In this document: piece by piece, positions 49,901-56,099 of the stretch
How the letters are laid out: every line of letters starts with the position of its first letter
How positions within the stretch are numbered: the first letter of the stretch is position 1
Source of the DNA: Rhyzopertha dominica
Lineage: Eukaryota > Arthropoda > Insecta > Coleoptera > Bostrichidae
Assembly (NCBI GenBank): GCA_025024175.1
Contig: QCXZ01000137.1
Coordinates: 2,852,001-2,916,000 of the forward strand
DNA: 64,000 bases
Direction of reading: 5' to 3'
Made by a program: the position numbers and the translations under genes
The notes under the pieces: model-generated
Database searches by the model: none
Seen by the model: only the letters and a program-made list of their open reading frames with translations
What the model was told of the DNA's origin: nothing

Positions 49901-50489
49901 AAGTAGACGCAGCAATAATAAAATTATGAATCAAGATTTTAAAAAAAATAAAAATGACGAAAAATTCTTGAAAATAAGATCCAATAACTAAATAAAAACA
50001 GCAGATTGTAAAAAGTCATTATAAAAACAAAACACAAGAACTCACAATAAAAAAAATGGTCCATGCCATAAAAACAANAGTAGATAATAAAAAATTTAAC
50101 ATACCAAGCCTCTTCCTAATCGTCTCAGATTCATAATGATTCTGATTGATCATTTCCCGGCCGGTGTTGTCCAACACAACGATGGCATTGCTGTGGGCAG
50201 ACACCTCCGCTTCGAATGCCTGGTGTTTCTGTATCTTCGCCTGCAAATTGGTCGGATCCTTGTAGCTCTCATCGGATGCAGCCTGCAGCTTTTCCAATAN
50301 CCACGATTCGAGTTCGTCCGCATCCCTCTTGAAGTACTGGAAGCGCCTGGAGTCCTCTAATTTCTCGCGCTTTGCTCTGGCGTCAGCCTTGAAATGGTCG
50401 TATCTGGTCAAAACTTGCTGTCGTCTTTCCTGGATGTCTTCGGCAGTTTCGAGAATTTTAATTTCTTTCGGAGGCGGTATCTGATCCAT
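19816..50489 (-). CDS. alpha-Spec: Alpha-spectrin, complete gene, 28 coding exons
   Basis: Encodes the alpha subunit of spectrin, which pairs with beta-spectrins to form the actin-linked membrane skeleton on the cytoplasmic face of the plasma membrane. I joined 28 exons by their GT-AG borders. All phases agree and total 7251 nt (2416 aa), almost the length of fly alpha-spectrin. The order is a partial N-terminal repeat, a chain of triple-helical spectrin repeats, an SH3 domain at about residues 970-1030 (motifs ALYDY, DWWKVE, GFVPA), further repeats, and a C-terminal pair of EF-hands ([12 protein letters not shown] and [12 protein letters not shown]). The start is the only ATG before the conserved [16 protein letters not shown]. 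One N (50300) makes one residue uncertain. An upstream noncoding exon and an optional 42-nt exon are listed separately. The introns are rich in transposons but no exon is damaged. Confidence 0.97.
20329..20495 (-). CDS. alpha-Spec: alpha-Spec coding exon 27 (residues 2319-2374), second EF-hand
   Basis: [16 protein letters not shown] is the second EF-hand loop. Ends KEELYA. Donor GTGAGT, phase 0 out. Confidence 0.95.
20550..20720 (-). CDS. alpha-Spec: alpha-Spec coding exon 26 (residues 2262-2318), first EF-hand
   Basis: [17 protein letters not shown] followed by the EF-hand loop [12 protein letters not shown], then LRALGYDLP. Donor GTATTT, phase 1 out. Confidence 0.95.
20851..20866. repeat. 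Stray transposon-end motif
   Basis: GGGGCACCCTGTATAC in a spectrin intron. It is the same CACCCTGTA terminus seen near 25081, 25935 and 61268 and in inverse at 25190, 26237 and 57630. Probably a solo end of a decayed element. Confidence 0.4.
20886..21148 (-). CDS. alpha-Spec: alpha-Spec coding exon 25 (residues 2174-2261)
   Basis: From [14 protein letters not shown] to QIQARNQS. Donor GTAAGG, phase 1 out. Confidence 0.95.
21456..21642 (-). CDS. alpha-Spec: alpha-Spec coding exon 24 (residues 2112-2173)
   Basis: From [13 protein letters not shown] to HQWLTET. Donor GTAAGT, phase 2 out. Confidence 0.95.
21738..23451 (+). mobile_element. Tc1/mariner-superfamily transposon, apparently complete
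   Basis: 1714 bp flanked by TA on both sides (21736-21737, 23452-23453). Termini CGAGCCCAGGCTCGTAATAG and its inverse differ at one base. The inverted repeats are long (about 21738-21995 and 23205-23451). Each contains three copies of TAATAGTTCGGCC or TAAGAGTTCGGCC, an IR/DR layout in which internal repeats also bind transposase. It occupies nearly all of the 1864-nt spectrin intron between exons 23 and 24 and is inserted opposite to the gene. Intact ends, target duplication and transposase suggest a recent insertion. Confidence 0.93.
22116..23201 (+). CDS. Tc1-type transposase (DD34E), one 60-nt intron
   Basis: Exons 22116-22466 and 22527-23201, 341 aa. The N-terminal part is a helix-turn-helix region ([12 protein letters not shown] onward) followed by KPGRPSQIT, the usual GRPR-like motif. 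The catalytic half has SDESKFEV (first D), [11 protein letters not shown] (second D) and [11 protein letters not shown] (E); 34 residues separate the last two, as in Tc1 elements. The frame is interrupted only by 22467-22526, which starts GTATTA, ends TTCTACTAG, sits in phase 0 and includes the only stop. An intron is therefore more likely than a nonsense mutation. An upstream in-frame ATG at 22011 would add 35 residues; 22116 better fits family length. Confidence 0.88.
23507..23802 (-). CDS. alpha-Spec: alpha-Spec coding exon 23 (residues 2013-2111)
   Basis: From [13 protein letters not shown] to IKSFNV. Donor GTGAGT, phase 1 out, directly before the Tc1-filled intron. Confidence 0.95.
24575..24775 (-). 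pseudogene. Transposase relic (catalytic C-terminal part)
   Basis: The minus strand reads [15 protein letters not shown] and, after a frameshift, [14 protein letters not shown]. These are the second-D and third-D motifs of an insect mariner-like family (usually [16 protein letters not shown]). Both frame changes and a stop show it is dead. Confidence 0.75.
25081..25096. repeat. Transposon-end motif
   Basis: GGGACACCCTGTATAC, the same terminus as in the element at 25190-25944. Possibly the right end of the decayed element that contributed the relic at 24575-24775. Confidence 0.4.
25190..25944. mobile_element. Inverted-repeat element (deletion derivative)
   Basis: 755 bp with ends ACAGGATGTTTTAACCAC and, inverted, ACAGGGTGTTTCAC. 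The inverted repeats extend about 165-200 bp: 25320-25360 (GAGTCAATCTGCAATAGAC) faces 25740-25760 (TCTATCGCAGATTGACTC). The interior plus strand begins [17 protein letters not shown], resembling the N-terminal helix-turn-helix (DUF4817-like) region of insect mariner-like transposases, then breaks up. A MITE from a full element is the likely explanation. Confidence 0.75.
26335..26806 (-). CDS. alpha-Spec: alpha-Spec coding exon 22 (residues 1856-2012)
   Basis: From [13 protein letters not shown] to HHDVIA plus a split Arg codon. The N at 26805 is the third base of a GGN glycine codon, so it does not change the protein. Donor GTTAGG, phase 2 out. It is noticeably GC-rich compared with the surrounding introns. 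Confidence 0.95.
26807..28546 (-). repeat. Spectrin intron built of diverged tandem repeats
   Basis: About 26830-27480 holds five or six units of ~120 bp marked by GCTCCAAACAAGAAATTTT (near 26851, 26972, 27090, 27211, 27336, 27419). About 27500-28460 holds three units of ~313 bp marked by CTGAATTACT (27512, 27825, 28137). The two families share CAAAAATTGAAGTGAATATTC, so one arose from the other. No coding potential. Confidence 0.7.
28547..28923 (-). CDS. alpha-Spec: alpha-Spec coding exon 21 (residues 1730-1855)
   Basis: From [13 protein letters not shown] to DTMAAVQ. Donor GTTAGT, phase 1 out. Confidence 0.95.
28980..29460. repeat. Diverged tandem duplication in intron, ~280 bp
   Basis: TTTTGCATTTTGTAGAATTTTT (about 29080) recurs as CCTGCATCTTGTAGAATTTTC (about 29358) with alignable flanks. 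The rest of the intron to 29990 is AT-rich with nothing recognisable. Confidence 0.5.
29991..30186 (-). CDS. alpha-Spec: alpha-Spec coding exon 20 (residues 1665-1729)
   Basis: From [12 protein letters not shown] to IADEESWI. Donor GTAAGT, phase 2 out. Confidence 0.95.
30251..30656 (-). CDS. alpha-Spec: alpha-Spec coding exon 19 (residues 1530-1664)
   Basis: From [13 protein letters not shown] to AHEDRIK. Donor GTAAGT, phase 1 out. The preceding intron is 80 nt. Confidence 0.95.
30737..30892 (-). CDS. alpha-Spec: alpha-Spec coding exon 18 (residues 1478-1529)
   Basis: From [11 protein letters not shown] to ATEESYK. Donor GTAGGT, phase 0 out. Confidence 0.95.
31192..31480 (-). CDS. alpha-Spec: alpha-Spec coding exon 17 (residues 1381-1477)
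   Basis: From [11 protein letters not shown] to DDKRTQ. Donor GTATGT, phase 0 out. Confidence 0.95.
31481..32141 (-). other. Spectrin intron, nothing recognised
   Basis: 661 nt, AT-rich; no repeat, coding trace or transposon end was noticed. Confidence 0.5.
32142..32290 (-). CDS. alpha-Spec: alpha-Spec coding exon 16 (residues 1332-1380)
   Basis: From [11 protein letters not shown] to AKEELE plus a split Arg codon. Acceptor TTTTTCAG, donor GTAGGA, phase 2 out. Confidence 0.95.
32504..32545 (-). CDS. alpha-Spec: alpha-Spec optional 42-nt cassette exon (14 aa)
   Basis: Between exons 15 and 16 an open 42-nt segment encodes [14 protein letters not shown]. It is bounded by a strong pyrimidine tract and acceptor (TCTCTTTTTAG) and a donor GTAGAA. 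It enters and leaves in phase 0, so inclusion or skipping keeps the frame. Its start resembles the start of the next exon (EHRTEIDAR), which suggests origin by local duplication. It would add 14 residues in the second helix of a spectrin repeat. There is no transcript evidence in this window; the exon call is inference from splice sites, frame and similarity. Confidence 0.65.
32688..32969 (-). CDS. alpha-Spec: alpha-Spec coding exon 15 (residues 1238-1331)
   Basis: From [11 protein letters not shown] to [10 protein letters not shown]. Donor GTAGGG, phase 0 out. It can splice to 32545 or directly to 32290. Confidence 0.95.
33099..33140 (+). pseudogene. Mariner third-D motif relic (a)
   Basis: Plus strand reads [13 protein letters not shown] then stop, a decayed form of the mariner catalytic motif PPYSPDLAPSD. 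It sits just outside the left end of the element at 33282-34726. Confidence 0.45.
33282..34726 (-). mobile_element. Decayed Tc1/mariner-superfamily element
   Basis: About 1.44 kb with inverted ends: CATATAAGTTTGCAGTTACG at the left and CACATAAGTTTGCAGTTACG read inward from the right. A disrupted minus-strand transposase lies inside. The element fills most of the intron between spectrin exons 14 and 15. Confidence 0.8.
33480..34204 (-). pseudogene. Transposase of the 33282-34726 element, broken
   Basis: Segments in shifting frames: 34204 downwards [14 protein letters not shown] and [20 protein letters not shown] text, then [17 protein letters not shown], then YQFVFLDKT (first D), and near 33580-33545 [11 protein letters not shown] (second D). 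The third acidic motif is missing, the region after the second D having been deleted. Several frameshifts and stops; inactive. Confidence 0.75.
34744..34785 (+). pseudogene. Mariner third-D motif relic (b)
   Basis: Reads [13 protein letters not shown], the clearest match in the window to the mariner PPYSPDLAPSDY motif. No upstream catalytic domain remains. Confidence 0.6.
34995..35231 (-). CDS. alpha-Spec: alpha-Spec coding exon 14 (residues 1159-1237)
   Basis: From [11 protein letters not shown] to AALGDK. Donor GTAAGT, phase 0 out. Confidence 0.95.
35360..35590. repeat. Degenerate ~20 bp minisatellite
   Basis: About nine imperfect units of the form TTTAATCTCGGAATTCTGAC in a spectrin intron. 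The remainder of the intron (35590-35947) is AT-rich and featureless. Confidence 0.6.
35948..36403 (-). CDS. alpha-Spec: alpha-Spec coding exon 13 (residues 1007-1158), second half of SH3
   Basis: Opens [19 protein letters not shown], completing the SH3 fold, and continues into the next repeat. It ends LKIKTQMD. Donor GTAAGT, phase 0 out. Confidence 0.96.
36550..36990 (+). mobile_element. Probable solo LTR
   Basis: 441 bp starting TGTCGG and ending CCGACA, with TATATA on both sides as a target duplication. Inside are a TATA box TATATAAAA (36879-36887) and AATAAA (36904-36909) in the order expected of a plus-oriented LTR. No internal retroelement or second LTR is present. The short terminal inversion and TG...CA ends fit Gypsy or BEL/Pao LTRs; which one cannot be told. 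Confidence 0.7.
37560..38500. repeat. Diverged tandem units (~250-335 bp) in intron
   Basis: A block with TTTTTCACTG, GGATATCTAAAA-like and TTTCAAAA landmarks recurs near 37740, 38075 and 38325. Strong decay; no coding content. The flanking intron sequence is AT-rich. Confidence 0.45.
38881..39015 (-). CDS. alpha-Spec: alpha-Spec coding exon 12 (residues 962-1006), first half of SH3
   Basis: [12 protein letters not shown], then the SH3 start [12 protein letters not shown] and [15 protein letters not shown]. Donor GTAGGA, phase 0. The SH3 domain is split here by a 2.5 kb intron. Confidence 0.95.
39103..39330 (-). CDS. alpha-Spec: alpha-Spec coding exon 11 (residues 886-961)
   Basis: From [10 protein letters not shown] to QAASCR. 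Donor GTAAGT, phase 0 out. Confidence 0.95.
39408..39615 (-). CDS. alpha-Spec: alpha-Spec coding exon 10 (residues 816-885)
   Basis: From [13 protein letters not shown] to LKEKANQ. Donor GTGGGA, phase 0 out. Confidence 0.94.
39651..39687 (+). pseudogene. Mariner third-D motif relic (c)
   Basis: Reads EPTPLN and, after a one-base shift, DLIPFD, decayed from PPYSPDLIPFD. Confidence 0.4.
39770..40042 (+). pseudogene. Second-family transposase relic
   Basis: Plus strand: [16 protein letters not shown], then [18 protein letters not shown], stop, and in a new frame [16 protein letters not shown]. This matches the catalytic C-terminal part of an insect IS630/Tc1-type family (WPDLASCHY ... NPPNCPxxRPIExFW). 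It is a different family from the neighbouring mariner motif relics. Confidence 0.7.
40257..40520 (+). pseudogene. Mariner transposase C-terminal relic (d)
   Basis: An open frame reads [12 protein letters not shown], then a tail containing [14 protein letters not shown]. This resembles mariner endings (HPPYSPDLAPSDY ... LPERWQKVID). Upstream catalytic residues are missing. Confidence 0.55.
40748..41058 (-). CDS. alpha-Spec: alpha-Spec coding exon 9 (residues 713-815)
   Basis: From [11 protein letters not shown] to IAASTN plus a split Arg codon. Donor GTGAGT, phase 2 out. Confidence 0.95.
41253..41437 (-). CDS. alpha-Spec: alpha-Spec coding exon 8 (residues 651-712)
   Basis: From [11 protein letters not shown] to MSEDYGK. 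Acceptor TTTGCAG, donor GTAGGA, phase 0 out. Confidence 0.95.
41806..41829 (+). pseudogene. Mariner third-D motif relic (e)
   Basis: Reads AYDLAPFD. Very short; supported mainly by the recurrence of the same motif in neighbouring introns. Confidence 0.35.
42308..42331 (+). pseudogene. Mariner third-D motif relic (f)
   Basis: Reads LPYSPDLF. Together with (e) and (g) it lies in locally duplicated sequence: ACTTAATGCAATTTAA recurs near 41909 and 42400, and AAGATTCA(T/C)CAAT near 42029 and 42536. Confidence 0.45.
42589..42621 (+). pseudogene. Mariner third-D motif relic (g)
   Basis: Reads [11 protein letters not shown], decayed from PPYSPDLAPS. Confidence 0.4.
42736..43024 (-). CDS. alpha-Spec: alpha-Spec coding exon 7 (residues 555-650)
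   Basis: From [11 protein letters not shown] to EAKHYAA. The preceding intron is only 53 nt. Donor GTAAGT, phase 1 out. Confidence 0.95.
43078..43367 (-). CDS. alpha-Spec: alpha-Spec coding exon 6 (residues 458-554)
   Basis: From [12 protein letters not shown] to VAQRRAM. Acceptor TTCTAG, donor GTAAGC, phase 0 out. Confidence 0.95.
43423..43688 (-). CDS. alpha-Spec: alpha-Spec coding exon 5 (residues 369-457)
   Basis: From [11 protein letters not shown] to NDKNSLL. Donor GTAAGT, phase 1 out. Confidence 0.95.
44066..45063 (+). mobile_element. PIF/Harbinger-type nonautonomous element
   Basis: 998 bp with ~105 bp inverted repeats (GAGCTGTTTGCCACTATAC and, from the right, GAGCCGTTTGCCACTATAC) and a TAA duplication at both ends (44063-44065, 45064-45066). 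The neighbouring tandem units retain the uninterrupted site (AATTGTTAAGGTTGCTAGAATG), which fixes the insertion point. A short plus-strand frame inside is listed separately. Confidence 0.88.
44447..44638 (+). pseudogene. Harbinger transposase N-terminal fragment
   Basis: Reads [30 protein letters not shown] and FRESI. It corresponds to the N-terminal start of Harbinger/HARBI1-like transposases (EDPxxYKNFLRM ... IxKQDTxMRxAI). The catalytic part is absent. Confidence 0.65.
45942..46914 (+). mobile_element. 5'-truncated Jockey-type LINE
   Basis: Starts abruptly within a tandem unit and ends in a TAT/ATT-rich tail (ATAAATATTATTATTATTATT). The open part (about 46040-46544) reads [53 protein letters not shown] and [11 protein letters not shown]. 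This is the end of the reverse transcriptase and thumb region of Jockey-clade elements. Frame breaks follow. Typical dead-on-arrival copy. Confidence 0.85.
47046..47244 (-). CDS. alpha-Spec: alpha-Spec coding exon 4 (residues 303-368)
   Basis: From [11 protein letters not shown] to DESYSLHR. Donor GTGAGT, phase 2 out, before the 3.4 kb transposon-filled intron. Confidence 0.95.
47308..47509 (-). CDS. alpha-Spec: alpha-Spec coding exon 3 (residues 236-302)
   Basis: From [11 protein letters not shown] to LQRKHEG. Phase 0 in, phase 1 out, followed by a 63-nt intron. Confidence 0.95.
47575..47894 (-). CDS. alpha-Spec: alpha-Spec coding exon 2 (residues 129-235)
   Basis: From [10 protein letters not shown] to GRKE. 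Enters in phase 1, exits in phase 0. Acceptor TTTTCCAG, donor GTCAGT. Confidence 0.95.
47895..50104 (-). other. Spectrin intron, nothing recognised
   Basis: 2.2 kb of AT-rich DNA between coding exons 1 and 2. I saw no transposon ends, coding traces or clear repeats. One N near 50078. Confidence 0.5.
50105..50489 (-). CDS. alpha-Spec: alpha-Spec coding exon 1 (residues 1-128)
   Basis: Starts [11 protein letters not shown]. It holds the N-terminal helix used for tetramer formation and the first full repeat. The spliced exon begins at 50509, so 20 nt of 5'UTR precede the ATG. N at 50300 falls in the codon after ESW. Donor GTATGT; exits in phase 1. Confidence 0.93.
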
Positions 50490-50509
50490 CTTCGATGGCT
50501 TTCGTCGAC

Positions 50510-50910
50510 CTAAAATAAAAACGGTGACACACCCACTGATAAACGTTCAGTGTAAACAGTGTAATGAAATTAGGCGTGAACCACATTATACAGTTAATAG
50601 CCCATTCCGTAACATTCCATATTAAAAGTAGACCTTGCAAACAAAAGTTAATCAAATTAGGACCAATTAGGCCACATCCTCTGGAATTTTGACAGTAGAT
50701 CAATATAGGTTTAATGCTTGATTGAACATAAAATCTGTGAAATATTCTGAAAAATCACTTCGCATCGAATCTGCGTTTATAAAACGCAAAATTATCGCTG
50801 AAATTCTTTTCTAATACTGTAAGAACCGCTATTAGACCTCAATTGTTTTTGGGTGTGTCCATAAATACAACAACTCTCAAACTAACGTAGGATTAACTCA
50901 TTAAACTTAC
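50510..50910 (-). other. Alpha-spectrin 5'UTR intron
   Basis: 401 nt between donor GTAAGT and acceptor TTTTAG. Nothing else is recognisable in it. Confidence 0.5.
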
Positions 50911-51040
50911 CTTCTTGTTCTTTTAATAGTACACTCTATACGGTTTTTGTTAACGCTTCGCAAAACCAAAAATTCGATATTATTTAAACAAAAATGGCCG
51001 CACCGCAACACGTTCACACCCTACAGTACTTGACAGTCAA
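50911..51040 (-). other. alpha-Spec: Alpha-spectrin noncoding exon 1 (5' end approximate)
   Basis: A splice donor GTAAGTTT lies at 50910 on the minus strand. It pairs with the acceptor TTTTAG just above 50509, so a 401-nt intron separates this 5'UTR exon from the ATG exon. The transcription start is not visible; the right boundary is a guess. Confidence 0.5.
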
Positions 51041-51700
51041 CTGTTTGACCTCGTTCCGCATTACGTCCGTACAGCAACGTTGCCGCAAACAGCCAGTAGT
51101 TCAAATGTCCCAGTAGAGACGCAACGTTTTTCCTTTAATACTAGCGACACGACAAATCCCAGCTACACAATTTTTGTGAAAGCAAATCAATAAATGGTGT
51201 TCTAATTGCAGAAATAGCGCATTATGTTAGCCCTCTGGAAAAATGCCAGAAAATTGGCATCGCCGTTGATTACTCATACCAATACGGCAATGCGCATTCC
51301 GACGATCAAAAAAAGGATTTTATTTATAGCCCTTATATCATCAAAGTCGGTTACGTAATCACATTGATTATGTTCGTTATTACTTGAGCCTGTGAACGAA
51401 ATAACGCATACAAAATGAAAATATAAACATTCTATTTACTACAGTAATTATTTTTATGGCTGCTATAAGTATCTGAGTAACTGTTAATTCATAATTCGTA
51501 GTACAGTTAAAGACTAAACTGGTGAATATACACCTTTCTGATTATTCTACATTATTCAAAACACAAGTCGAAATATATTTTAATAAATATAAATTTTAGT
51601 GTTGTAAGGTTGGTCATAACGACCAACGTCAAAAATAAATTGACATTGACAGCACACATAACCTAAAAGTTTTCAATTTCGAAAGTGTGCGTCTATAGAC
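50911..51700. promoter_or_regulatory. Divergent alpha-Spec / torsin intergenic region
   Basis: About 790 bp between the alpha-spectrin splice donor and the torsin ATG must hold both 5' ends. The part at 50980-51110 is comparatively GC-rich. A short inverted repeat GTTGGTC/GACCAAC lies at about 51609-51627. No TATA box stands out. Confidence 0.5.
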
Positions 51701-52862
51701 ATGCAAATATATAGATTTTTTAGTATTGTATTGTTAGTAATTAATTTATTTAATTATGCTTTTACAATAGAACCTCTTTCATTTATTGTCGGTGCAGGAT
51801 CCATGTTAACACATTACACCTGGTGTAAATTGAAAGAATGTTGTGGAGAAAGCCACATACCAGCAGACTTTAATAGTAATTGTCGTTAAAGACGTTATAT
51901 CCGAACTTTCTCAGTCTAAATTTTTTAGAGCTAGAGCGATTATTAAAGGAAAAAGTGTTTGGACAACATTTAGTGCAAGATGTGGTACTTAATGCACTGA
52001 AGGCTCATTGGAACAATCCCAATTCCCAAAAACCGTTGACATTAAGTTTCCATGGATGGGCTGGTGGAGGTAAAAACTATGTAACCTCTTTTATAATTCA
52101 GAGTCTTTATACAAATGGTGAACACAGCAAGTACGTACATTTCTTCAGTGGCAGAATACACTTTCCTTTGGAATCGAAGGCTGATGAATACGGTGTATTA
52201 CAAACCCTTTTAGCAAGTGAAATATGTCTAATTAAGGGTTTTTAGAGCGATTTGTACCATTGGATTAAAGGCAATGTATCAGATTGTGAAAGGCAGCTTT
52301 TCGTGTTTGACGAGATCGATAAAATATCGCCGAAGATTTTCAACTGGATCAAGCCTGTGCTTGATTATAACAGGAAAATAGATGGCGTGGATTACAGCAA
52401 ATGTATTTTTATCTTCCTGTCCAATACGGGTAGCAGCAGCATCACTTCAATAACTCGCGAGCTGTGGCAAAAAGGCAGGGTACGGGAAGATATAGAACTG
52501 AAAGATTTCGAGAATATTATAATGCTTGGTGCCTTCAACGAGAAAGGTGGATTCCACCAATCTGAAGTGATCAGTGGCAGCTTAATCGACCATTACGTTC
52601 CGTTCCTGCCTATGGAACAACAGCATGTGAAAATGTGCATCTTACATGAATTTGAAATCAGGAACGTAACTACTGTTAAGCCAAAACATGTCCAGTAAGT
52701 AGGTCACATCGTAATGCATTAAAATATTTCTAACTTTTCTTCTGTAGGGCCGTGTTCGAAACGCTTGAATGGGGACCAGATCCTGAAAAGCTGTACTCCA
52801 AAACTGGATGTAAACGTTTAAGTCAAAAAGTTGCCATGATAGTTCAAAAATATTACAGGTGA
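51701..52862 (+). CDS. Torsin: Torsin-family AAA+ ATPase
   Basis: Exons 51701-51875, 51929-52194, 52246-52694 and 52748-52862; introns of 53, 51 and 53 nt, all GT-AG; 334 aa, the usual torsinA size. Torsins are ER and nuclear-envelope luminal ATPases needing membrane cofactors. The protein begins with a hydrophobic signal segment (FFSIVLLVINLF), then the conserved CKLKECC and IPADFN. It has a Walker A GWAGGGKN (the torsin-typical GKN), Walker B LFVFDEIDK, sensor-1 region FLSNTG, and a C-terminal GCK, the redox-sensing sensor-2 motif of torsins. Apparent stops at 51888 and 52243 lie inside the first two introns. The first intron restores DFNKLERLL and the second EYGSDLYHW. Confidence 0.93.
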
Positions 52863-53009
52863 AGCCTACTGTTTTTAGCGTTTTTAAAGAAAACATGATA
52901 TTAAGTATACTGACGTATTGTACAGATTCTTACTGCAAGATTTGTAACCTTACGTGATCTGATTTATTGTACCCGTTTTATTTATTACTGTACACTTTTT
53001 CTCTTTGGA

Positions 53010-53015
53010 AATAAA
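53010..53015 (+). promoter_or_regulatory. Torsin polyadenylation signal
   Basis: AATAAA 148 bp after the torsin stop, followed by a T-rich stretch. Confidence 0.7.
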
Positions 53016-53019
53016 GTCA

Positions 53020-53893
53020 TGTTGTTACATTTTTTCCATGTACTTTATCTTTTAAATGTGATTACTTCTAATATCACTAATAAAATTTATATTTTTGTAA
53101 CAATGTTTGCTAGTTGTTTAATAAAATTATAAAACCTTTTTTGATTTCTATCTATCTACTTGCAGATAATATTCATAGTCAGGAAAGATCAAAACAGGTT
53201 CAAGTACCTTTAAATTTGATAAATATTAAGCAACACATTATTCTAGATTAAATTTGGACATACAAGTATAAATCAAATGAAGTACCTACTTATTTTATCT
53301 ATAAAGTGTCTTAGCATTCTTTTGTATTTGGTGTCATTTCATAGTGAATGCAATTTTAAATCAGTTAGTTCGTATTCTTTAATAGGTATGTTAATAATAT
53401 ATATAATATAAGAATACATATTCTTGTATGCTTAATATTTATATCCATTTATTTATTTATTTTGTTTTGCTGTTTTTTTACACTACATGTAGTATATATT
53501 GTGTGCAACAAAATATTACATCTTTTTATCAGATATCACTGGCAAAATTTCTAAAAATGATAAATGAAGATAATAAATATTATTGCGAGGCTAAAAAAAA
53601 AGACTAAATAAAATTGTTTAAAAACAAGTTAAATACAAATCTTATTTTCATACCCATAGTGATGTAACATAAAATCAGACTTGTGTCATCTCTGTATTTT
53701 CATTATCATCCTAGCACAATGCTGAAAGAATACCAGAATGTCCGATCAACTGGGTATTTGCCATGTATTTATATTTTATTAAATTGTATATTAATAGGTA
53801 GCATCTAATCCACAAAACAGCTCTGACAGCTTATAAATTCGAAAAAATGGATCGCAAGGCGTAATTTTAATATTAAAAATGTGAATATTTAAA
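53020..53893. other. Intergenic, nothing recognised
   Basis: AT-rich DNA after torsin; no open frame or repeat worth naming. Confidence 0.5.
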
Positions 53894-54808
53894 GGGACCG
53901 CCAAAACGCGAGCATATTGGCCGTGACGTCAGGTGTCTTGTTTACATCTGGGGTCAGCGCGTTATGCGTCAGCCTCAGCCACAGAAATCTTATTTATAAT
54001 ATAAGATTTCTGTGGCCTCGGCCTGTCAATTTATCAGTTTGTTGTTTGCGTCCATTTTGTGACAAGCGAATTAAAATACGCCAAGAAAAAGTGAAATACT
54101 TGTGAGTTATGACTTCTGAAGGCATGTTCATTGGAGATGAGGAACGTAAAAGCAAAAGCAACAGATAAGTGAATTTTTTATCAAATAAACTTAGCATTGA
54201 TAATTTAATAACAGTGGGTTGTTGAAAACATACTATTTGTAAACATAAAAATGTAAGAATCAAAATGTACCCTAAACTTGACATTTATTTTAAAAGTCAG
54301 AGTAAGTATAAATTTCCATTTATTTTCCGGGCTCTTGCGGCTCGTTTCCGGTCTAGCTAACAGTCGAATGTATGGGGAACAACGTCGTTTTTTATTATAA
54401 CATTTCCCTCTATCAACTTAAAACGCATATAATTTTTCATATCCTCTTCAAGCTATAACAAAATTAAAACTGAATGATAAACACTTATAAACCCAAAAAG
54501 AATAATAAAACTTATAGTAAGAATCAAGATGATCTTCACAGCAGAAAAACAAACTTTGCTATTTCGGCATATCATGTCTAGGGGCCTTAAACAACTTTTT
54601 CATACGTTAATAATCTCGAAGAACGGTTACAAAAATTTTGTTAGCTGTACTGACTGAAGTACTTTTATAACCATGTACAAAACAACACTTGTTTTGTTTT
54701 CCATACGTAATATTAAACATTAAACAGCACGCTCCTCGGTAATGTTTACATGACACCTGACGTCACGATTTGAATAACCTTGGATAGAAATGTTTTGGCG
54801 GTGACTCC
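53894..54808. mobile_element. Inverted-repeat element (MITE-like)
   Basis: 915 bp with ends GGGACCGCCAAAAC and, inverted, GGAGTCACCGCCAAAAC. Inside, CGTGACGTCAGGTGTC (53922) is repeated inverted at 54752-54767. The target duplication is unclear. A short plus-strand frame MTSEGMFIGDEERK (from 54110) could be a remnant of an internal gene; family unknown. Confidence 0.7.
53979..54015. repeat. Perfect 15-bp hairpin
   Basis: CCACAGAAATCTTAT and its exact inverse ATAAGATTTCTGTGG separated by 7 nt, inside the MITE-like element. Confidence 0.9.
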
Positions 54809-56099
54809 TAAGATTCGAATTTCAGACCTGAAATTCTCTACCTACAAATATTTTTTTGCTTTTTTTTTTAACATGGCGTACGATATATGTGCACTTCAAG
54901 ATTCCATTCACTTAATTTTCAAAAAAAAGTGATAATACCCAATTGTTGGAAAGGTAAGGATAAGGAACAGCATTTGGCATATATAATTAATAGCCGCCAT
55001 TTTATTGGTGTCTAACAGCAATGGCAGGTGACTTTATGAGATATTCCACAGTATTAAAATGTTTTTCCCAAATGCATGAGTAATACTACTTGTAATATGT
55101 TATAGTATAGGTACAGGTATGCAGTTCAGTTGTGTTATGTAGTCATACACCAGAAATTTTCAAAAACATGCACTGACAGCAAAAAGCAAAGTGTCCATTG
55201 TCAATGCCAACCTTGAACCTGTCAAGATTTATGACCTAAAAGTACTTGACAACATTGTACAATGATGCCAACTTAAATCAGTTCTATCATTGATGACGTA
55301 ACTTGAAAGTTCCGTGAACAGCAGTATAGTTTTGTATTGCTTGTTATATGTTGTACAATACATGGTTTAGGAAGAGTACCAAAGCACTCTAGATTTTCCA
55401 AGAACAAAATAATATTTTCACAGGTTCTTACAGCTAATGGATTCTACGTTAAAATCCACGCCGTTATTGACAAATAAAAGATAATCGACTTCGATTTATG
55501 ACAACCAAACAAACGAGAGCAAGCTAATCGGTTTTTCTAGTGCTGATATGAACATGACAATAAGTTATCAATATAACATTTAGAGCAATTGTTAAATTGC
55601 ACAAAAAGAAATAAAATATTTTTTTATTATATAGGTAATGGATATTATTTAAGAGTAGTTTAACTTTATAACTGTCTATCATTATTTTTCTCATAAGGTA
55701 AATGTCAAGCTATATTAGATTATGTACTTTTAAAATAGACACGTTGCTTTTGTGCCGACCTATGCTAAAATAGATTACTCTACGAATATCACCACAGATA
55801 TTCTGCTAGCAAACAAATTTACATTCCAAACGAATCTACAGTCTAAAAATGCCATTAAAAACCAATCCCGGAAACTGAGGTCATTTAATATCATCCCACT
55901 GTCCAGCGGCCCAACCCAAAAATCCAAGAATTCTCCATCCTTGTTCTACCTGTAAGCACAAAAAAACATCTGTCCGTTCCTGAATGAAACGCACGCTTGA
56001 CAATTCTAAACCAATCGGATAATCTACTACTCGGTATGGTGGACGGTCTGCACAGATCTCCAGATTTACCGAAAAACGCCAACATCGGCAGCGCCGGCT
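54809..56099. other. Intergenic, nothing recognised
   Basis: Mostly AT-rich. Short open frames (for example 55752-55955) have no recognisable content. Confidence 0.5.

Noticed and set aside
50281..50310. Frame damage in spectrin coding exon 1
   Set aside because: The single N at 50300 is an uncalled base; the frame and flanking residues are conserved.
51888..52245. Torsin as a pseudogene with in-frame stops
   Set aside because: Both stops fall inside 51-53 nt segments with GT-AG borders. Splicing them out restores conserved torsin sequence and a 334-aa frame.
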